DNA of 64,000 nucleotides from Kingdonia uniflora (lineage: Eukaryota; Streptophyta; Magnoliopsida; Ranunculales; Circaeasteraceae), in assembly GCA_014058105.1 (NCBI GenBank), contig JACGCM010002692.1, positions 156,101-220,100 on the forward strand. The letters run 5' to 3'. Shown here in pieces: positions 11,151 through 25,269 of the stretch. Below the pieces are notes generated by a model that worked only from the letters and a program-made list of their open reading frames with translations, was not told the DNA's origin and searched no databases. Made by a program: the position numbers and the translations under genes. Position 1 is the first letter of the stretch, and each line of letters starts with the position of its first letter.

Positions 11151-14100
11151 AAATCCGTACCGGTCAAAACAAGATACCGGGAGTGTTGTGATACATTTGG
11201 TAGCAATCCAAGCATGCTATTGGTCGATACGAAAATTTAACATCTCAAACGGGTTGCCGGAAGCCATGCATCTCTTAATTGGGATCTAACGCATTGGAGA
11301 GGTACGAAAACCATACCGGTCAAAACTTCAAGCCGGGAGTATTGTGATTCATTTGGTAAGTATCCAAGCATGTTCTTGGCCGAAATGAAACTCTTAAAAA
11401 TGATCCAATCTCTCAAACGAATTGCCGGTAGCCAAGCTTTAAAAATTTTCGATCTAACGCACCAGAGAGGTACGAAATCTATTATCGGTCAAAACTTCAA
11501 TGCGGGAGTATTGTGATTCATTTTGAAACATTCCTTGCATGTTGTCGGTAGAAACAAAACTTTTAAAAGTGATTAATCCTCTCAAACGAGTTGCCGACTG
11601 CCAAGCTTCTCAGAATTGCGATTTAACGTATCGGAGATGTTTGGAATCCATATTGGTCAAAACATCAAACCGGGAGTATTGTGCTTCATTTGGAAACTAT
11701 CCTTGCATGTTTTAGGACGAAACGATACTCTTAAAAATGATCCAACCTCCCAATTGAGTTGTCGGCAACCAATCTTCTCAAAATTGCGATCTATCTCGTA
11801 GAAGAGGTTCAAAATCCGTACCGGTCAAAACTTCAAGCCGGGAGTATTGTGATTCATTTTGAAACTATCCTAGCATGTTGTCGGTCGAAACGAAACTTTT
11901 CAAAATGATCCAACTTCTCAAATAAGATACCGGCAACCAAACATCTCAGAATTGCGATCTAATGCATCGGCGAGGTACGAAATCCGCACCGGTCAAAACA
12001 TCTAAATGGGAGCATTATGATTCATTTGGTAACAATCCTTGCATGTTTTTGGTAGAAACAAAAGTGTTAAAAATGATCCAGCCTCTCAAACAAGTTGTCA
12101 GTATCCAAGCTTCTCAGAATTGCAATCTAACGCATCGGAGTGGTACGAATTTTGCACCGGTCAAAACAATATTCCGGGAGTATTGCGATTCATTTGGTAA
12201 CAATCCAAGCAAGTTATTGGTCGATACGAAAATCCAACATCTCAAACGAGTTGCCGGTAGCCAAGCTTCTCCGAATATCGATCTAACGCATCGATGAAGT
12301 ACGAAATCCGTACCGGTCAAAACTTCAAACCGGGAGTATTGCGATTCATTTGGTAAGAATCCAAGCATGTTGTTGGTCGAAACGAAACTCTTTAAATGGA
12401 TAGACAAACGTGTTACCGGCAGCTTCTCAGGATTGTAATCTAACGCATCGGAGAGGTTCAAAATTCGTTCCGGTCAAAGCATTAAAATTGTAGTATTGTG
12501 ATTCATTTGGAAACTATCCTAGCATGTTCTCGGTCAAAAAGAAACTCTTAAAAATGATCAACCTCTAAAATGAGTTGCCGGTAGACAAGCCTCACAGAAT
12601 TGGGATCTAAAGAATCGGAGAGATACGAAATCCGTACCGTTCAAAATTTCAAACCGGGAGTATTGTGATTTATTTGGTAAGTATCCAAGCATGTTGCCGG
12701 CCTAAATAAAACTCTTAAAAATGATCTAACTTCTCAAACGAATTGCTGGTAGCCAAGCTTTTAAAATTTTCGATCTAACGCACCAGAGAGGTACTAAATC
12801 TGTACCGGTCAAAACTTCAATGCGGGAGTATTGGGATTCATTTTGGAACAATCCAAGCATGTTGTCGGCCAAAACCAAACTCTTTAAAACGATTCATCCT
12901 CTCAAACGAGTTACCGGCTACACAGCTTCTCAGAATTGCGATCTAACGCATCAGAGAGGTTCGAAATCCATACTGGTCAAAACATCAAACCGGGAGGATT
13001 GTGGTTCATTTGGTAACTATCCTTGCATGTTGTCGGACGAAACGAAACTTTCAAAAATGATCCAACCTCGCAATCTAGTTGCCGGCAGCCAAGCTTCTCA
13101 GAATAGCGATCTAACTCATCGGAGAGGTATGAAATCCGTACCGGTCAATACTTCTAAGCGTGAGTATTGTGATTCATTTGGTAACAATCCTTGCATGTTT
13201 TCAGTCTAAACAAAAGAGTTAAAAGTGATCCAGCCTCTTAAACAAGTTGTCGGTATCCAAGCTTCTCAGAATTGGGATCTAAAGCTTCAGAGAAGTGCAA
13301 AATCCGTACTGGTCATTAATTCAACCCATGAGTATTGTGAATAATATCCTAGCATGTTGTCGGTCGTAATGAAATTCTTTAAAATTATCCAACCTCTCAA
13401 ACGAGTTGCCGATATCCAAATTTCTCAGAAATGCGATCTAACGCATTGGAGTAGTACGAAATCCGCACCGCTCAAAATAAGATACCGGGATTATTGTGAT
13501 TCATTTGGTAGCATTCCGAACAAGTTGCTGGCCGATACGCAAATTCGACATCTCAAACGGGTTGCCGGTAGCCATGCATCTATTAATTGGCATCTAACGC
13601 ATCGGAGAGGTACGAAATTCGTACCGGTCAAAACTTCAAACCGAGAGTATTGTGATTTATTTGGTAAGTATCCAAGCATGTTGTCAGCCAAAATGAAACT
13701 CTTAAAAATAATCTAACTTCTCAAACGAATTGCCGGTTGCCAAGCTTCTAAGAATTTCGATCTAACGCACTAGGGAGCTACGAAATCTATTATCGGTCAA
13801 AACTTCAATCCGGGAGTATTGTGATTCATTTAGAAACAATCCTAGCATGAAGTCGGTCGAAACAAAACTCTTAAAGACATTCCATCCTCTCAAACGAGTT
13901 GCTGGTTGCCAAGCTTCTCAGAATTGCGATTTAACGCCTCGGAGAGGTTCGAAATCCGTACCGGTCAAAATATTAAACCGGGAGTATTGTGGCTCATTTG
14001 GTAACTATCCTTGCATGTTGTCGGACGAAACGATACTCTTAAAAACGATCCAACCTCCCAATCGTGTTGTCGGCAGCTAATCTTCTAAGAATTGCGATCT

Positions 14101-17100
14101 AACGCTTCGATGAGGTTCGAAATCCGTACCGGTCAAAACTTCAAACCGGGAGTATTGTGATTCATTTTGAAACTATCCTAGCATGTTGTCGGTCGAAACG
14201 AAACTCTTTAAAATGATCCAGCCTCTCAAACAAGTTGCCGGCAGCCAAGCTCCTAAAAATTGCGATCTAACGCATCGTCGAGGTATGAAATCCGTACCGG
14301 TCAAAACTTCCAAATTGGAGTATGCTGATTCATTTGGTAACAATCCTTGCATATTTTTGGCAGAAACAAAAGTGTTAAAAACGATCCAGCCTCTCAAACA
14401 AGTTGTCAGTATCCAAGCTTCTCAGAATTGGGATCTAAAGCATCAGAGATGTGGAAAATCCGTACCGGACATTAATTCATGCCAGGAGTATTGTGAATTA
14501 TTTGGTAACTATCCTAGCATTATGTCGGTCATAATGAAAATCTTTGAAATTATCCAGCCGCTCAAGCGAATTGCCGGCAGCCAAGCTTCTCTGAATTGTG
14601 ATCTAACGCATCGGAGTGGTACGAATTCCGAACCGGTCAAAACAATATTCTGGGAGTATTGTGATTCATTTGGTAACAATCCAAGCAAGTTGTTGTTCTA
14701 TACAAAAATCCAACCTCTCAAACGAGTTGTTGGCATCCAAGCTTCTAAGAATAGCGATCTAGCGCATCGGAGTGGAACGAAATCCGTTCTGGTCAAAACA
14801 TCAAACCGGGAGCATTGTGATTCATTTAGTAACTATTAAAGCATGTTGTCGGTCAAAACGAAACACATAAAATTGATCTAACCTCTAAAACGAGTTGTTG
14901 GTAGGCACTGAATTGGGATCTAAAGAATCGGGGAGGTACGAAATCCGTATCGTTCTAAATATCAAACCGGGAGTTTGTGATTTATTTGGCAAGTATCCAA
15001 GCATTTTTTTGGCCGAAACAAAACTCTTAAAAATGATCCAACCTCTCAAACGAATTGCCGGTAGCCAAGCTTCTTAAAATTTAGATCTAACCATCGGAGA
15101 GGTACAAAATCCGTACCGGTCAAAACTTCAATGCGGGAGTATTGTGATTCATTTTCAAACAATCTTAGCATGTTGTCAGTTGAAACAAAACTCTAAAAAG
15201 TGATCCAGCCTCTCAAACGAGTAGTCGGCAGCCAAGCTTCTCGGAATTGTGATCTAACGCATCGGAGAGGTTTGAAATCCGTACCGGTCAAAACATCAAA
15301 CCGGGAGTATTTTGTTCATTTGGTAACTATCCTTGCATGTTGTCGGATGAAGCGAAACTCTTAAAAGTGATCCAACCTCTCAATCGAGTTGTCGGTAGCC
15401 AAGCTTCTCAGAATTGCGATCTAACGCATCGGAGAGGTATGATATCCTTACCGGTCAAAACTTCAATGCGGGAGTATTGTGATTCATTTTGTAACAATCC
15501 TAGCATGTTGTCGGTCGAAACAGAACTCTTAAAAATGATCCATCCTCTCAAACGAGTTGCCGGCTGCCAAGCTTCTCAGAATTGCGATTTAACGCATCAG
15601 AGAGGTCCGAAATCCGTACCGGTTAAAACTTTAAGCCGGGAGTACTGTGGCTCATTTGGTATCTATCCTTGCATGTTGTCGGACGAAACGAAACTCTTAA
15701 AAATGATCCAACCCCTTAATCGAGTTGTCGGCAGCTAAGCTTCTCAGAATTGCGATTTAACGCATCGGGAGTATCGTGATTCATTTGGTAACAATCCTTG
15801 CATGTTTTCGGTCGAAACAAAATTGTTTAAAATGATCCGGCCTCTCAGGAAAGTTGTCGGTATCCAAGCTTCACAGAATGTGGATCTAAAGCATTAGAGA
15901 GGTGCAAAATCCGTACCGGTCATTAATTCAAACCAGGAGTATTGTGAATTATTTGGTAACTATCCTAGCATGCTTTCGGTCACAATGAAACTCTTAAAAA
16001 TTATCCAACCTCTCTAGCGAGTTCCCGGTATCCAAGCTTCTCAGAATTGCGATCTAACGCATTGGAGTAGTATGAAATCCGCACTGGTCAAAACAAGATA
16101 CCCGGAGTATTTTGATTCATTTGGTAGCAATCCAAGCCGGTTGCTGGTCGATACGATAATTCAACATCTCAAACGGGTTGCCGGTAGTCATGCATCTCTG
16201 AATTGGGATCTAACGTATCGGAGAGGTACGAAATCCGTACCGGTCAAAACATCAAACAGGGAGTATTGTAATTCATTTGGTAATTATCAAAGCATGTTCT
16301 CGGCAGATATGAAACTCTTTAAAATGATCCAACCACTCAAACGAATTGCCGGTAGCCAAGCCTCTAAGTATTTCGATCTAACGCACCAGAGAGGCTCAAA
16401 ATCTGTTATCGGTCAAAACTTCAATGCGGGGATATTGTGATTCATTTTGAAACAATCCTAGCATGTTGTCGCTCAAAACGAAACTCTTAAAAATGAATTG
16501 GGATCTAAAGCATCGGAGAGGTACGAAATCCGCAACGGTCTAAATTTCAAACTGGGAGTATTGTGATTTATTTGGCAAGTATCCAAGCATGTTGTCGGCC
16601 GAAGCAAAACTCTTAAAAATGATCCAACCTCTCAAGCGAATTGTCGGTAGCCAAGCTTCTTAGAATTTAGATCTAACGCATCGGAGAGGTACGAAATCCG
16701 TACCGGTCAAAACATCAATGCGGGAGTATTGTGATTCATTTTGAAACAATCCTAGAATGTTTTCGATTAAAACAAAACTCTTAAAAATGATCCAACCTCT
16801 CAACCGAGTAGTCGGCAGCCAAGCTTCTCAGAATTGCGATCTAACGCATCGGAGAGGTATGATATCCGTACCGGTCAAAACTTCTGAACGGGAGTATTGT
16901 GATTCATTTGGTAACAGTCCTTGCATGTTTTCAGCCGAAACAAAAGTGTTAAAAACAATCCAGCCTCTTAAGCAAGTTGTCAGTATCCAAGCTTCTCACA
17001 ATTGGGATCTAAAGCATTAGAGAGGTGGAAAACTCGTACCGGTCATTAAATTAAGCCAGGAGTATTGAGAATTATTTGGAACTATCCTAGCATGTTGTCG

Positions 17101-17685
17101 GTCGTAATGAAACTCTTTAAAATGATCCAATCTCTCAAGCGAGTTGCTGGTAGTCAAGCTTCTCAGAATTGCGATCTAGCGCATCGAAGTGGTACGAATT
17201 CCGCATGGGTCAAAACAATATTCCGGGAGTATTATGATTTATTTGGAAACAATCCAAAGAAGTTGTTGGTCGATACAAAAATCCAACATCTCAATCCGCA
17301 CCGGTCAAAACTTCATACCGGGAGTATTGCGATTCTATTGGTAAGTATCCAAGCATGTTGTTGGTCGAAACGAAACTCCTAAAATGGATCCAACCTCACA
17401 AACGTGCTGCCGGCAGCTTCTCAGAATTGTGATCTAACGCATCGGAGAGGTTCGAAATACGTTCCGGTCAAAGCATTAAACCGGGAGTATTGTGATTCAT
17501 TTGGTAACTATCCTAGCATGTTGTCGGTTTAAACAAAACTCTTAAAAATGATCTAACCTCTAAAATGAGTTGTCGGTAGACAAGCTTCACAGAATTGAGA
17601 TCTAAATATTCGAAGAGGTTCGAAATCCGTACTGGTCAAAACTTCAAACCGGGAGTATTGTGATTTATTTGGTAAGTATCCAAGC

Positions 17686-19012
17686 ATGTTGTCGGCCGAA
17701 ATGAAACTCTTAAAAATAATCCAACCTCTCAAGCGAATTATCGATAGCCAAGCTTCTAAGAATTTCGATCTAATGCACCAGAGAGGTACGAAATCTGTAC
17801 CCGTCAAAACTGCAATGCAGGAGCATTGTGGTTCATTTTTTATCTATCCCTGCATGTTGTCGGATGAAATGAGACTCTTAAAAGAGATCCAACCTCTCAA
17901 TCGAATTGTCGGCAGCCAAGCTTCTCAGAATTGTGATCTAACGCGTCGGAGAGGTATGAAATCCGTACCGGTCAAAACTTCTAAACGGGAGTATTGTAAA
18001 TCATTTGGTAACAATCCTTACATGTCTTCGATCAAAACAAAAGTGTTAAAAATGATCCAGCCTCTGATACATGTTGTCGGTATCCAAGCTTCTCAGAATT
18101 GGGATCTAAAGCATCAGAGAGGTGCAAAATCCATACCGGTCATTAATTCAAACCAGGAGCATTGTGAATTATTTGGTAACTATCCTAGCATGTTGTCGGT
18201 CGTAATGAAATTCTTTAAAATGGTCCAATCTCTCAAGCGAGTTGCCGGTAGCCAAGCTTCTCAGAATTGCGATCTAACACTTTGGAGTATTACGAAATCC
18301 GCATCGGTCAAAACAAGATACCGGGAGTATTGTGATTCATTTGGTAGCAATCTAAGCTAGTTGTTGGTCGATACAAAAAACCAACATCTTAAACGAGTTG
18401 CCGGTAGCCATGCATCTCTGAATTGGGATCTAACGCATCGGAGAGGTACGAAATCCGTACCGGTCAAAACTTTAAACCGGGAGTATAGGGATTCAATTGA
18501 TAATTATCCAAGAAAGTTTTCGATTGAAAAGAAATACGTAAAAAGGATCCAACCTCTCAAACGAGTTGTCGGTTGCCAAGCTTCTCGCAATTGCGATCTA
18601 ACGCATCGGAGTGGTACGAAATCCGTACCGGTCAAAACATCAAACCGGGAGTATTGCGATTCATTTGGTAACTATCCTAGCATGTTGTCGGTCGAAACGA
18701 AACTCTTGAAATGGATCCAACCTTGCAAACGTGTTGCCGGCAGCTTCTTAGAGTTACGATCTAACGCATTTGAGAGTTTCGAAATCCGATCCGGTCAAAG
18801 CCTTAAACCGGGAGTATTGTGATTTATTTGGTAACTATCCTAGCATGTTGCCGGTCTAAACGAAACTCTAAAAAATGATCCAACCCCTAAAAAATGTTGT
18901 CGGTAGGCAAACTTCACAGAATTGGGATCTAAAGCATCGGGGAGGTACAAAATCCCAACCGGCCAAAATTTCAAATCGGGAGTATTGTGATTTATTAGCT
19001 AAGTATCGAAGC
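17686..19012 (+). repeat. clear octameric higher-order repeat unit (1327 bp)
   Basis: This is a complete phrase with exact monomer starts: 17686 (A changing to B), 17854 (C), 18022 (D), 18190 (E), 18358 (F, 156 bp), 18514 (an F/G-linked variant), 18682 (G, 163 bp after loss of 5 bp at the HindIII site), 18845 (H), and the next A at 19013. Lengths are 168, 168, 168, 168, 156, 168, 163 and 168. It is the best single reference for the phrase order in this window. Confidence 0.85.
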
Positions 19013-22000
19013 ATGTTGTCGGCCGAAATGAATCACCTAAAAATGATCCAACCTCTCAAACGAATCGCCGGTAGCCAAGCTTCTAAGAATTTTGACTTAA
19101 CGCATCTGGAGAGGTATGAAATCTGTACCCGTCAAATCTTCAATGCGGGAGTATTGTGATTCATTTTAAAACAATCCTAGCATGTTGTCGGTCGAAACGA
19201 AACACTTAAAAATGATCCAACCTCTCAAACGAGTTGTCGGCGGCCAAGCTTCTCAGAATTGCGATCTAAAGCATTAGAGATGATCAAAATCCGTACCGGC
19301 CAAAACATCAAACCGGGAGTATTGTGGTTCATTTGCTAGCAATCCATGAATGTTGTCGATCGAAACAAAACACGTAAATAGGATCCAACCTCTCAAACGA
19401 GTTGTCGATGGCCAAGCTTCTCAGAATTACGATCTAACTCATCGGAGAGGTACGATATCCGTACAGGTCAAAACATCAAACTGGGAGTATTGCGATTCAT
19501 TTGGTAACTATCCTAGCATGTTGTCGGTAGAAATGAAACCCTTAAAAATGATCCAACCTCTCAATCGAGGTGTCGGCAGCCAAGCTTCTCAGAATTGCGA
19601 TCTAACGCATCGGCGAGGTATGAAATCCATACCGACCAAAACTTCTGAATGGGAGTATTGTGATTCATTTGGTAACAATCCTTGCATGTTTTCGGTCGAA
19701 ACAAAAGTGTTAAAAACGATCCAGCTCGCAAACAAGTTGTCGGTATCCAAGCTTCTTAGAATTGGGATCTAAAGCATCAGAGAGGTGCAAAATCCGTACC
19801 GGTCAAAAAGTAAAACCAGGAGTATTGTTAATTATATGGTAACTATACTAGCATATTGTCATTCGAAGTGAAGCTCTTTAAAATGATCCAACCTCTCAAG
19901 CGAGTTGACGGTAGCCAAGCTTCTAAGAATTTCGATCTAACGCATCAGAGAGGTACGAAATCTGTACCTAGCAAAACTTCGATGCGGGAGTATTGTGTTT
20001 TATTTTGAATTTATCCAAGTATGTTGTCGGTAGAAACGAAATTCTTTAAAATGATCTAACATCTCAAACGAGTTATCGGCAGCCAAGCTTCTTAGAATTG
20101 CGATCTAACGCATCGGAGAGGTACGAAATCTGTACCGATCAAAACTTTAAAACTGGTGTATTGCGATTCATTTGGTAACTATCCAAGCATGTTGTTGGTC
20201 GAAACGAACCTCTTAAAATGGATCCAACCTCACAAATGTGCTACCGGCAGCTTCTCAGAATTGGGATTTAACGCATCAGAGAGGTTCAAAGTCCGTTTCG
20301 GTCATAGCATTAATCCGGGAGTATTGTGATTTATTTGGTAACTATCCTAGCATGTTGTCGGTCTAAACCAAACTCTTAAAAATGATGCAACCTCTAAAAT
20401 GAGTTCTCGGTAGACAAGCTTCTCAGAATTGAGATCTAAAGAATCGGAGAGGTTCGAAATCCGTAACGGTCAAAATTTCAAACCGGGAGTACTGTGTTTT
20501 ATTTGGTAAGTATCCAAGCATGTTGTCGGCTGAAGTGAAACTCTTAAAAATGATCCAACCTCTCAAACGAATTCCCGGTAGCCAAGCTTCTAAGAATTTT
20601 GATATGAGAGGTACAAAATCCGTCCCGGTCAAAACTTCGATGTGGGAGTATTGTGATTCATTTTGAAACTATCCTAGCATGTTGTCGGTCGAAACGAAAC
20701 TCATAAACACGATCCAACCTCTCAACCGAGGTGCCGGTAGCCAAGCTACTCAGAATTGCGATCTAACGCATCGGAGATGTACGAAATCCCTACCGGTCAA
20801 AACTTCAAACCGGGAGTATTGTGATTCATTTGGTATGTATCCAAGCCTATTGTCGGTCGAAATGTAACTCTTAAAAAAAATCTAACCTCTCAAACGAATT
20901 GCCGGCGGCCAAGCTTCTCAAAATTGCGATCTAACGCATCGGAGTGGTTTGAAGTCTGTTCCGGTCAAAACATCAAATCGGGAGTATTGTGATTCATTTG
21001 GTAACAATCAAAGCATATTGTCGGTCAAAACGAAACTCTTAAAAATGATCCAACCTCTGAAACGAGTTGTCGGTAGGCAAACTTCGCTGAATTTAGATCT
21101 AACGTATCGGAGGGGTACGAAATCCGTAGTGGTCAAAACATAAAACTGGGAGTATTGTGCTTCATTTGGTAACTATCCTGAATGTTGTCGGTCGAAACGA
21201 AATGATTAAAAACGATCCAACTTCTCAATCGAGTTGTCGGCAGCCAAGCTTCTCAGAATTGCGATCCAACGCATCGGAGAGGTATAAAATCCGTACTGGT
21301 CAAAACTTCTAAACGGGAGTATTGTGATTAATTTGGTAACAATCCTTGCATGTTTTCGGTCGAAATAAAAGTGTTAAAAATGATCCTGCCTCTCAAACAT
21401 GTTTTCGGTATCCAAGCTTCTTAGAATTTGGATCAAAAGCATTAGAGAGGTACAAAATCCGTAAAGGTTAAAAATTCGAACCGGGAGTATTGTGAATTAT
21501 TTGGTAACTATCCTAGCATGAACCTCTTTAAAATGATCCAACCTCTCAAACGAGTTGTCGGTAGCAAGCTTCTCCGAATTGCGATCTAACGCATTGGAGT
21601 GGTACAAAATCCGCACCAGTCAAAACAAAATACCAGGAGTATTATGATTCATTTGGTAATAATCCAAGCAAGTTGTTGGTCAATACGAAAATCCAACATC
21701 TCAAACCAGTTGCCGGTAGCCAGTATCTCTGAATTGGGATCTAACGCATCAGCGAAGAACAAAATCCGTACCGGTCAAAAATTCAAACCGGGAGTATTAT
21801 GGTTCATTTGGTAACTAACCATGCATGATGTTGGTCGAAACAAAACTCTTATAATGGATCCAACCTCACAAACATGTTGCCCGAAAAGCTTCACAGAATT
21901 GAGATCTAAAGAATCAGAGAGTTACGAAATCCGTAACGGTCAAAATTTTAAACCGGGAATATTGTGATTTATTTGGTAAGTATCGAAGTATGTTGTCGGT

Positions 22001-22482
22001 CGAAATAAAACTCTTAAAAATGATCCAACCTCTCAAACGAATTGCCAGCAGCCAAGCTTCTAAAAATTTCGATATAACGCATCAGAGATGTACGAAATCT
22101 GCACCGGACAAAACAATATAATGGGAGTATTGTGATTCATTTTGTAACAATCCATGCAGGTTGATGGTCGATACGAAAATCCAACATCTAAAACGAGTTG
22201 CCGGTAACCAGGCTTCTCAGAATTGCGATCAAACGCATCGGAGAGGTAAGATATCCGTACCGGTCAAAACTTCAAACCGGGAGTATTGTGATACATTTGG
22301 TAAGTATCCAAGCATGTAGTTGGTCGAAATGAAACTCTTAAAATGGATCCAACCTCACAAACGTGTTGCCGGCAGCAAAGCATCTCAGAAATGCGATCTA
22401 ACGCATCAGAGAGGTTCGAAATCCATTTCGGCCAAAGCATCCAACCGGGAGTATTGTGACTCATTTGGTAAACTATCCTAGC

Positions 22483-22650
22483 ATGTTTTCCGTCAAAACG
22501 AAACTCTTAAAAATGATCCAACCTATAAAATGAGTTGTCGGTAGACAAGCTTCACAGAATTGGGATCTATAGAATCTGAGAGGTGCGAAATCCGTACCGG
22601 TAAAAATTACATACCGGGAGTATTATGATATATTTGGAAAGTATCCAAGC
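22483..22650 (+). repeat. satellite monomer class H (example)
   Basis: Class H carries AAAATGAGTTGTCGGTAG where others have AAACGAGTTGCCGG, then ACAAGCTTCACAGAATTGGG, a variant of AAAGAATCGG, and ends with a GATTTATTTGG-like sequence before AAGTATCCAAGC. Many H copies read GGTCTAAAC near the start, which is an in-frame stop. The TGAG in place of CGAG is a CpG-to-TpG change fixed in the class. It is 168 bp long. Confidence 0.75.
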
Positions 22651-22818
22651 ATGTTGTCGGCCAAAACGAAACTCTTAAAAATATTCCAACCTCTCAATCG
22701 AATTGCCGGTAGCCAAGCTTCTAAGAATTTTGATCTAACGTATCAAAGAGGTACGAAATCTGTACCGGTCGAAACATCGATGCGGGAGTATTGTGATTCA
22801 TTTTAAAACTATCCTAGC
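22651..22818 (+). repeat. satellite monomer class A (example)
   Basis: Class A carries GGCC just after ATGTTGTC, often CGAATTGCC before the HindIII site, and TAAGAATTT after it. It ends in GATTCATTTTGAAAC or a near relative instead of GATTCATTTGGTAAC. The usual ending puts an in-frame TGA in the forward frame, so this class closes most of the open frames. This example is 168 bp and follows an H monomer directly. In it the ending reads TTTTAAAAC. Confidence 0.75.
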
Positions 22819-24979
22819 ATGTTGTCGGTCGAAACGAAACTCTTAAAAACGATCCAGCCTCTCAAACGGGTTACCGGTAGCCATGCATCAATTAATTGGC
22901 ATCTAACGCATCGGAGAGGTAAGAAATCCGTACCGGTCAAAACTTCAAACCAGAATTATTGCGATTCATTTCGTAAGTATCCAAGAATGTTGTCGGTCGA
23001 AATGAAACTCTTAAAAAGTATCCAACATCTCAATCGAGTTGCCGGCAGGCAAGCTTCTCAGAATTGCGAACTAGCGCATCAGAGAGGTTTGAAATCCGTT
23101 ACGATCAAAACATCAAACCAGGAGTATAGTGATTCATTTGGTAACTATCCAAGCATGTTGTCGGTCATAACGTAACTCTTAAAAATGATCCAACAACTAA
23201 AGCGAGTGGTCGGTAGGCAAGCTTCACTGAATTGGGTTCTAAAGGATCGGAGAGGTGCGAAATGCGTACCGGTCTAAATTTTAAACCGGGAGTATTGTGA
23301 TTTATTTCAAAAGTATTCAAGCATGAATTCGGCCAAAACATAACTCTTAAAAATTATCCAACCTCTTAAACGAGCGGCTGGTAGCCAAGCTTCTAAAAAT
23401 TTAGATCTAACCCATCGTCGAGGTTCGAAATCCGTACCGGTCAAAACATTAATGCAGGAGTATTGTGATTCACTTTGAAACAATCTTAAGATGCTGTCGG
23501 TCGAAACGAAACTCTTAAAAGTGATCCAACCTCAGAAACGAGTTGCCGGCAGCCAAGCTTCTCAGAATTGCGTTCTAATACATCAGAGAGGTTCGAAATC
23601 CTTACCGGTCAAAGCATCAAACCGGAAGTATAGTGGTTCATTTGGTAACTATCCTTGCATGTTGTTAGTCGAAACGAAACTCTAAAAAACAATCTAACCT
23701 CTCAATGGAGTTGTCGGCAGCCAAGCTTTTTAGAATTGCGATCTAACGCATCAGAGAGGTAAGAAATCCGTACCGGTCAAAACTTCTAAACAGAAGTATT
23801 GTGATTCATTTGGCAACAATCCTTGCATTTTTTCGGACAAAACAAAAGTGATAAAAACGATCCAGCCTATCAAACAAGTTGTCGGTATCCAAGTTTCTCA
23901 GAATTGGGATCTAAAGAATCAGAAAGATGCAAAATCTGTACTGCTCAATAATTCAAACCAGGAGTATTGAGAATTATTTGGTAAACATCCTTGCATGTTA
24001 TTGGTCGTAATGAAGCTCTTTATAATGATCCAACCTCTCAAACGAGTTGTCGGTGGCCAAGCTTACCAGAATTGCGATCTAACGCATCGGAGAGATACGA
24101 AATCCGTAGTGGATAAAACTTCAAGCCAGGACTATTGAGATACATTTGGTAAATATCCAAGCATGTTGTCGGTCGAAATGAAACTTTTTAAATGGATCCA
24201 ACCTCTCAAACGAGTTGACGGCAGCTAAGCTTTTCAGAATTGCGATCTAACGCTTCAGAGAGGTATGAAAATCCGTACCCGTTAAAACTTTAAAACGGGA
24301 GTAATGTTATTCATTTGGTAACAATCCTTGCATATTTTCAGTCGAAACATAAGTGTTAAAAACGATATAGCCTCTTAAACAAGTTGTCGGTATCAAAGCT
24401 TCTCAGAATTGGGATCTAAAGCATAAGAGAGGTGCAAAATCCGCACCAGTCAAAAACTCAAACCAGGAGTATTATGAATTATTTGGTAACTATTCGAGCA
24501 GTTTGTCGGTTGTAATTAGACTCTTTAAAATGATCAAACCTCAAAAGCGTGTAGCCGGTAGCCAAACTTCTCAGAATTGCGATCTAACGCATCGGAGTGG
24601 CATGAAATCCGCACCGATCAAAACAATATACCGAGAGTATTGTGATTCCTTTGGTAACAATCCAAGCAAGTTGTTGGTCGATACGAAAATCAAACCTCTC
24701 AAGCGAGTTGCCGATAGCCAAGTTTCTCTGAATTGCGATCTAACGCATCGGAGTGGTACGAAATCTTCACCGGTCAAAACAATATATCAGGAGTATTGTG
24801 ATTCATTTGGTAACAATCCAAGAAAGCTGTTGGCCGATACGAAAATGCAACATCTCAAGCGAGTTGCCGGAAGCCAAGCTTCCCGGAATTGCGATCAAAC
24901 GCATCGGAGAGGTACAAAATCCGTACCGGTCAAAACACCAAACCGGGAGTATTTTGATTCATTTGGTAAGTATCCAGGC

Positions 24980-25147
24980 ATGTTGTTAGTCTAAATGAAA
25001 CTCTTAAAATGGATCCAACCTCACAAACGTGTTGCCGGCTGCCAAGCTTCACAGAATTGCGATCTAACGCATCGGAGAGGTTCGAAATCCGTTCCGGTCA
25101 AAGCATTAAACCGGGAGTATTGTGATTCATTTGGTAACTATCCAAGC
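24980..25147 (+). repeat. satellite monomer class G (example)
   Basis: Class G starts ATGTTGTT, has TTAAAATGGATCCAACC, CTCACAAACGTGTTGCC, GAGGTTCGAAATCCGTTCC and GTCAAAGCATTAAACC. It contains GGATCC, a BamHI site missing from most other classes. This copy is 168 bp. A local subtype lacks 5 bp at the HindIII site. Confidence 0.8.
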
Positions 25148-25269
25148 ATGTTGTCGGTTTAAACGAAACTCTTAAAAATGATCCAACCTCTCAATCGAGT
25201 TGTCGGCAGCCAAGCTTCTCATAATTGCGATTTAACGCATCAGAGAGGTATGAAATCCGTACCGGTCAA

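Larger units (their letters stand above)
11370..23322 (+). repeat. domain of irregular A-to-H higher-order phrases
   Basis: Class A monomers mark the start of each phrase. They begin at 11370, 12691, 13678, 15003, 16294, 16589, 17686, 19013, 20520, 21990, 22651 and 23323. The spacings are 1321, 987, 1325, 1291, 295, 1097, 1327, 1507, 1470, 661 and 672 bp. The commonest interval, about 1.32 kb, equals seven 168-bp monomers plus one 156-bp F monomer. Shorter intervals lack G-H or other members. For example, 12691-13677 runs A-B-C-D-E-F and returns directly to A. Fused monomers also occur: the unit at 12042-12209 starts as class D and ends as class E. This is what unequal exchange between out-of-register monomers produces. 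Confidence 0.8.
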
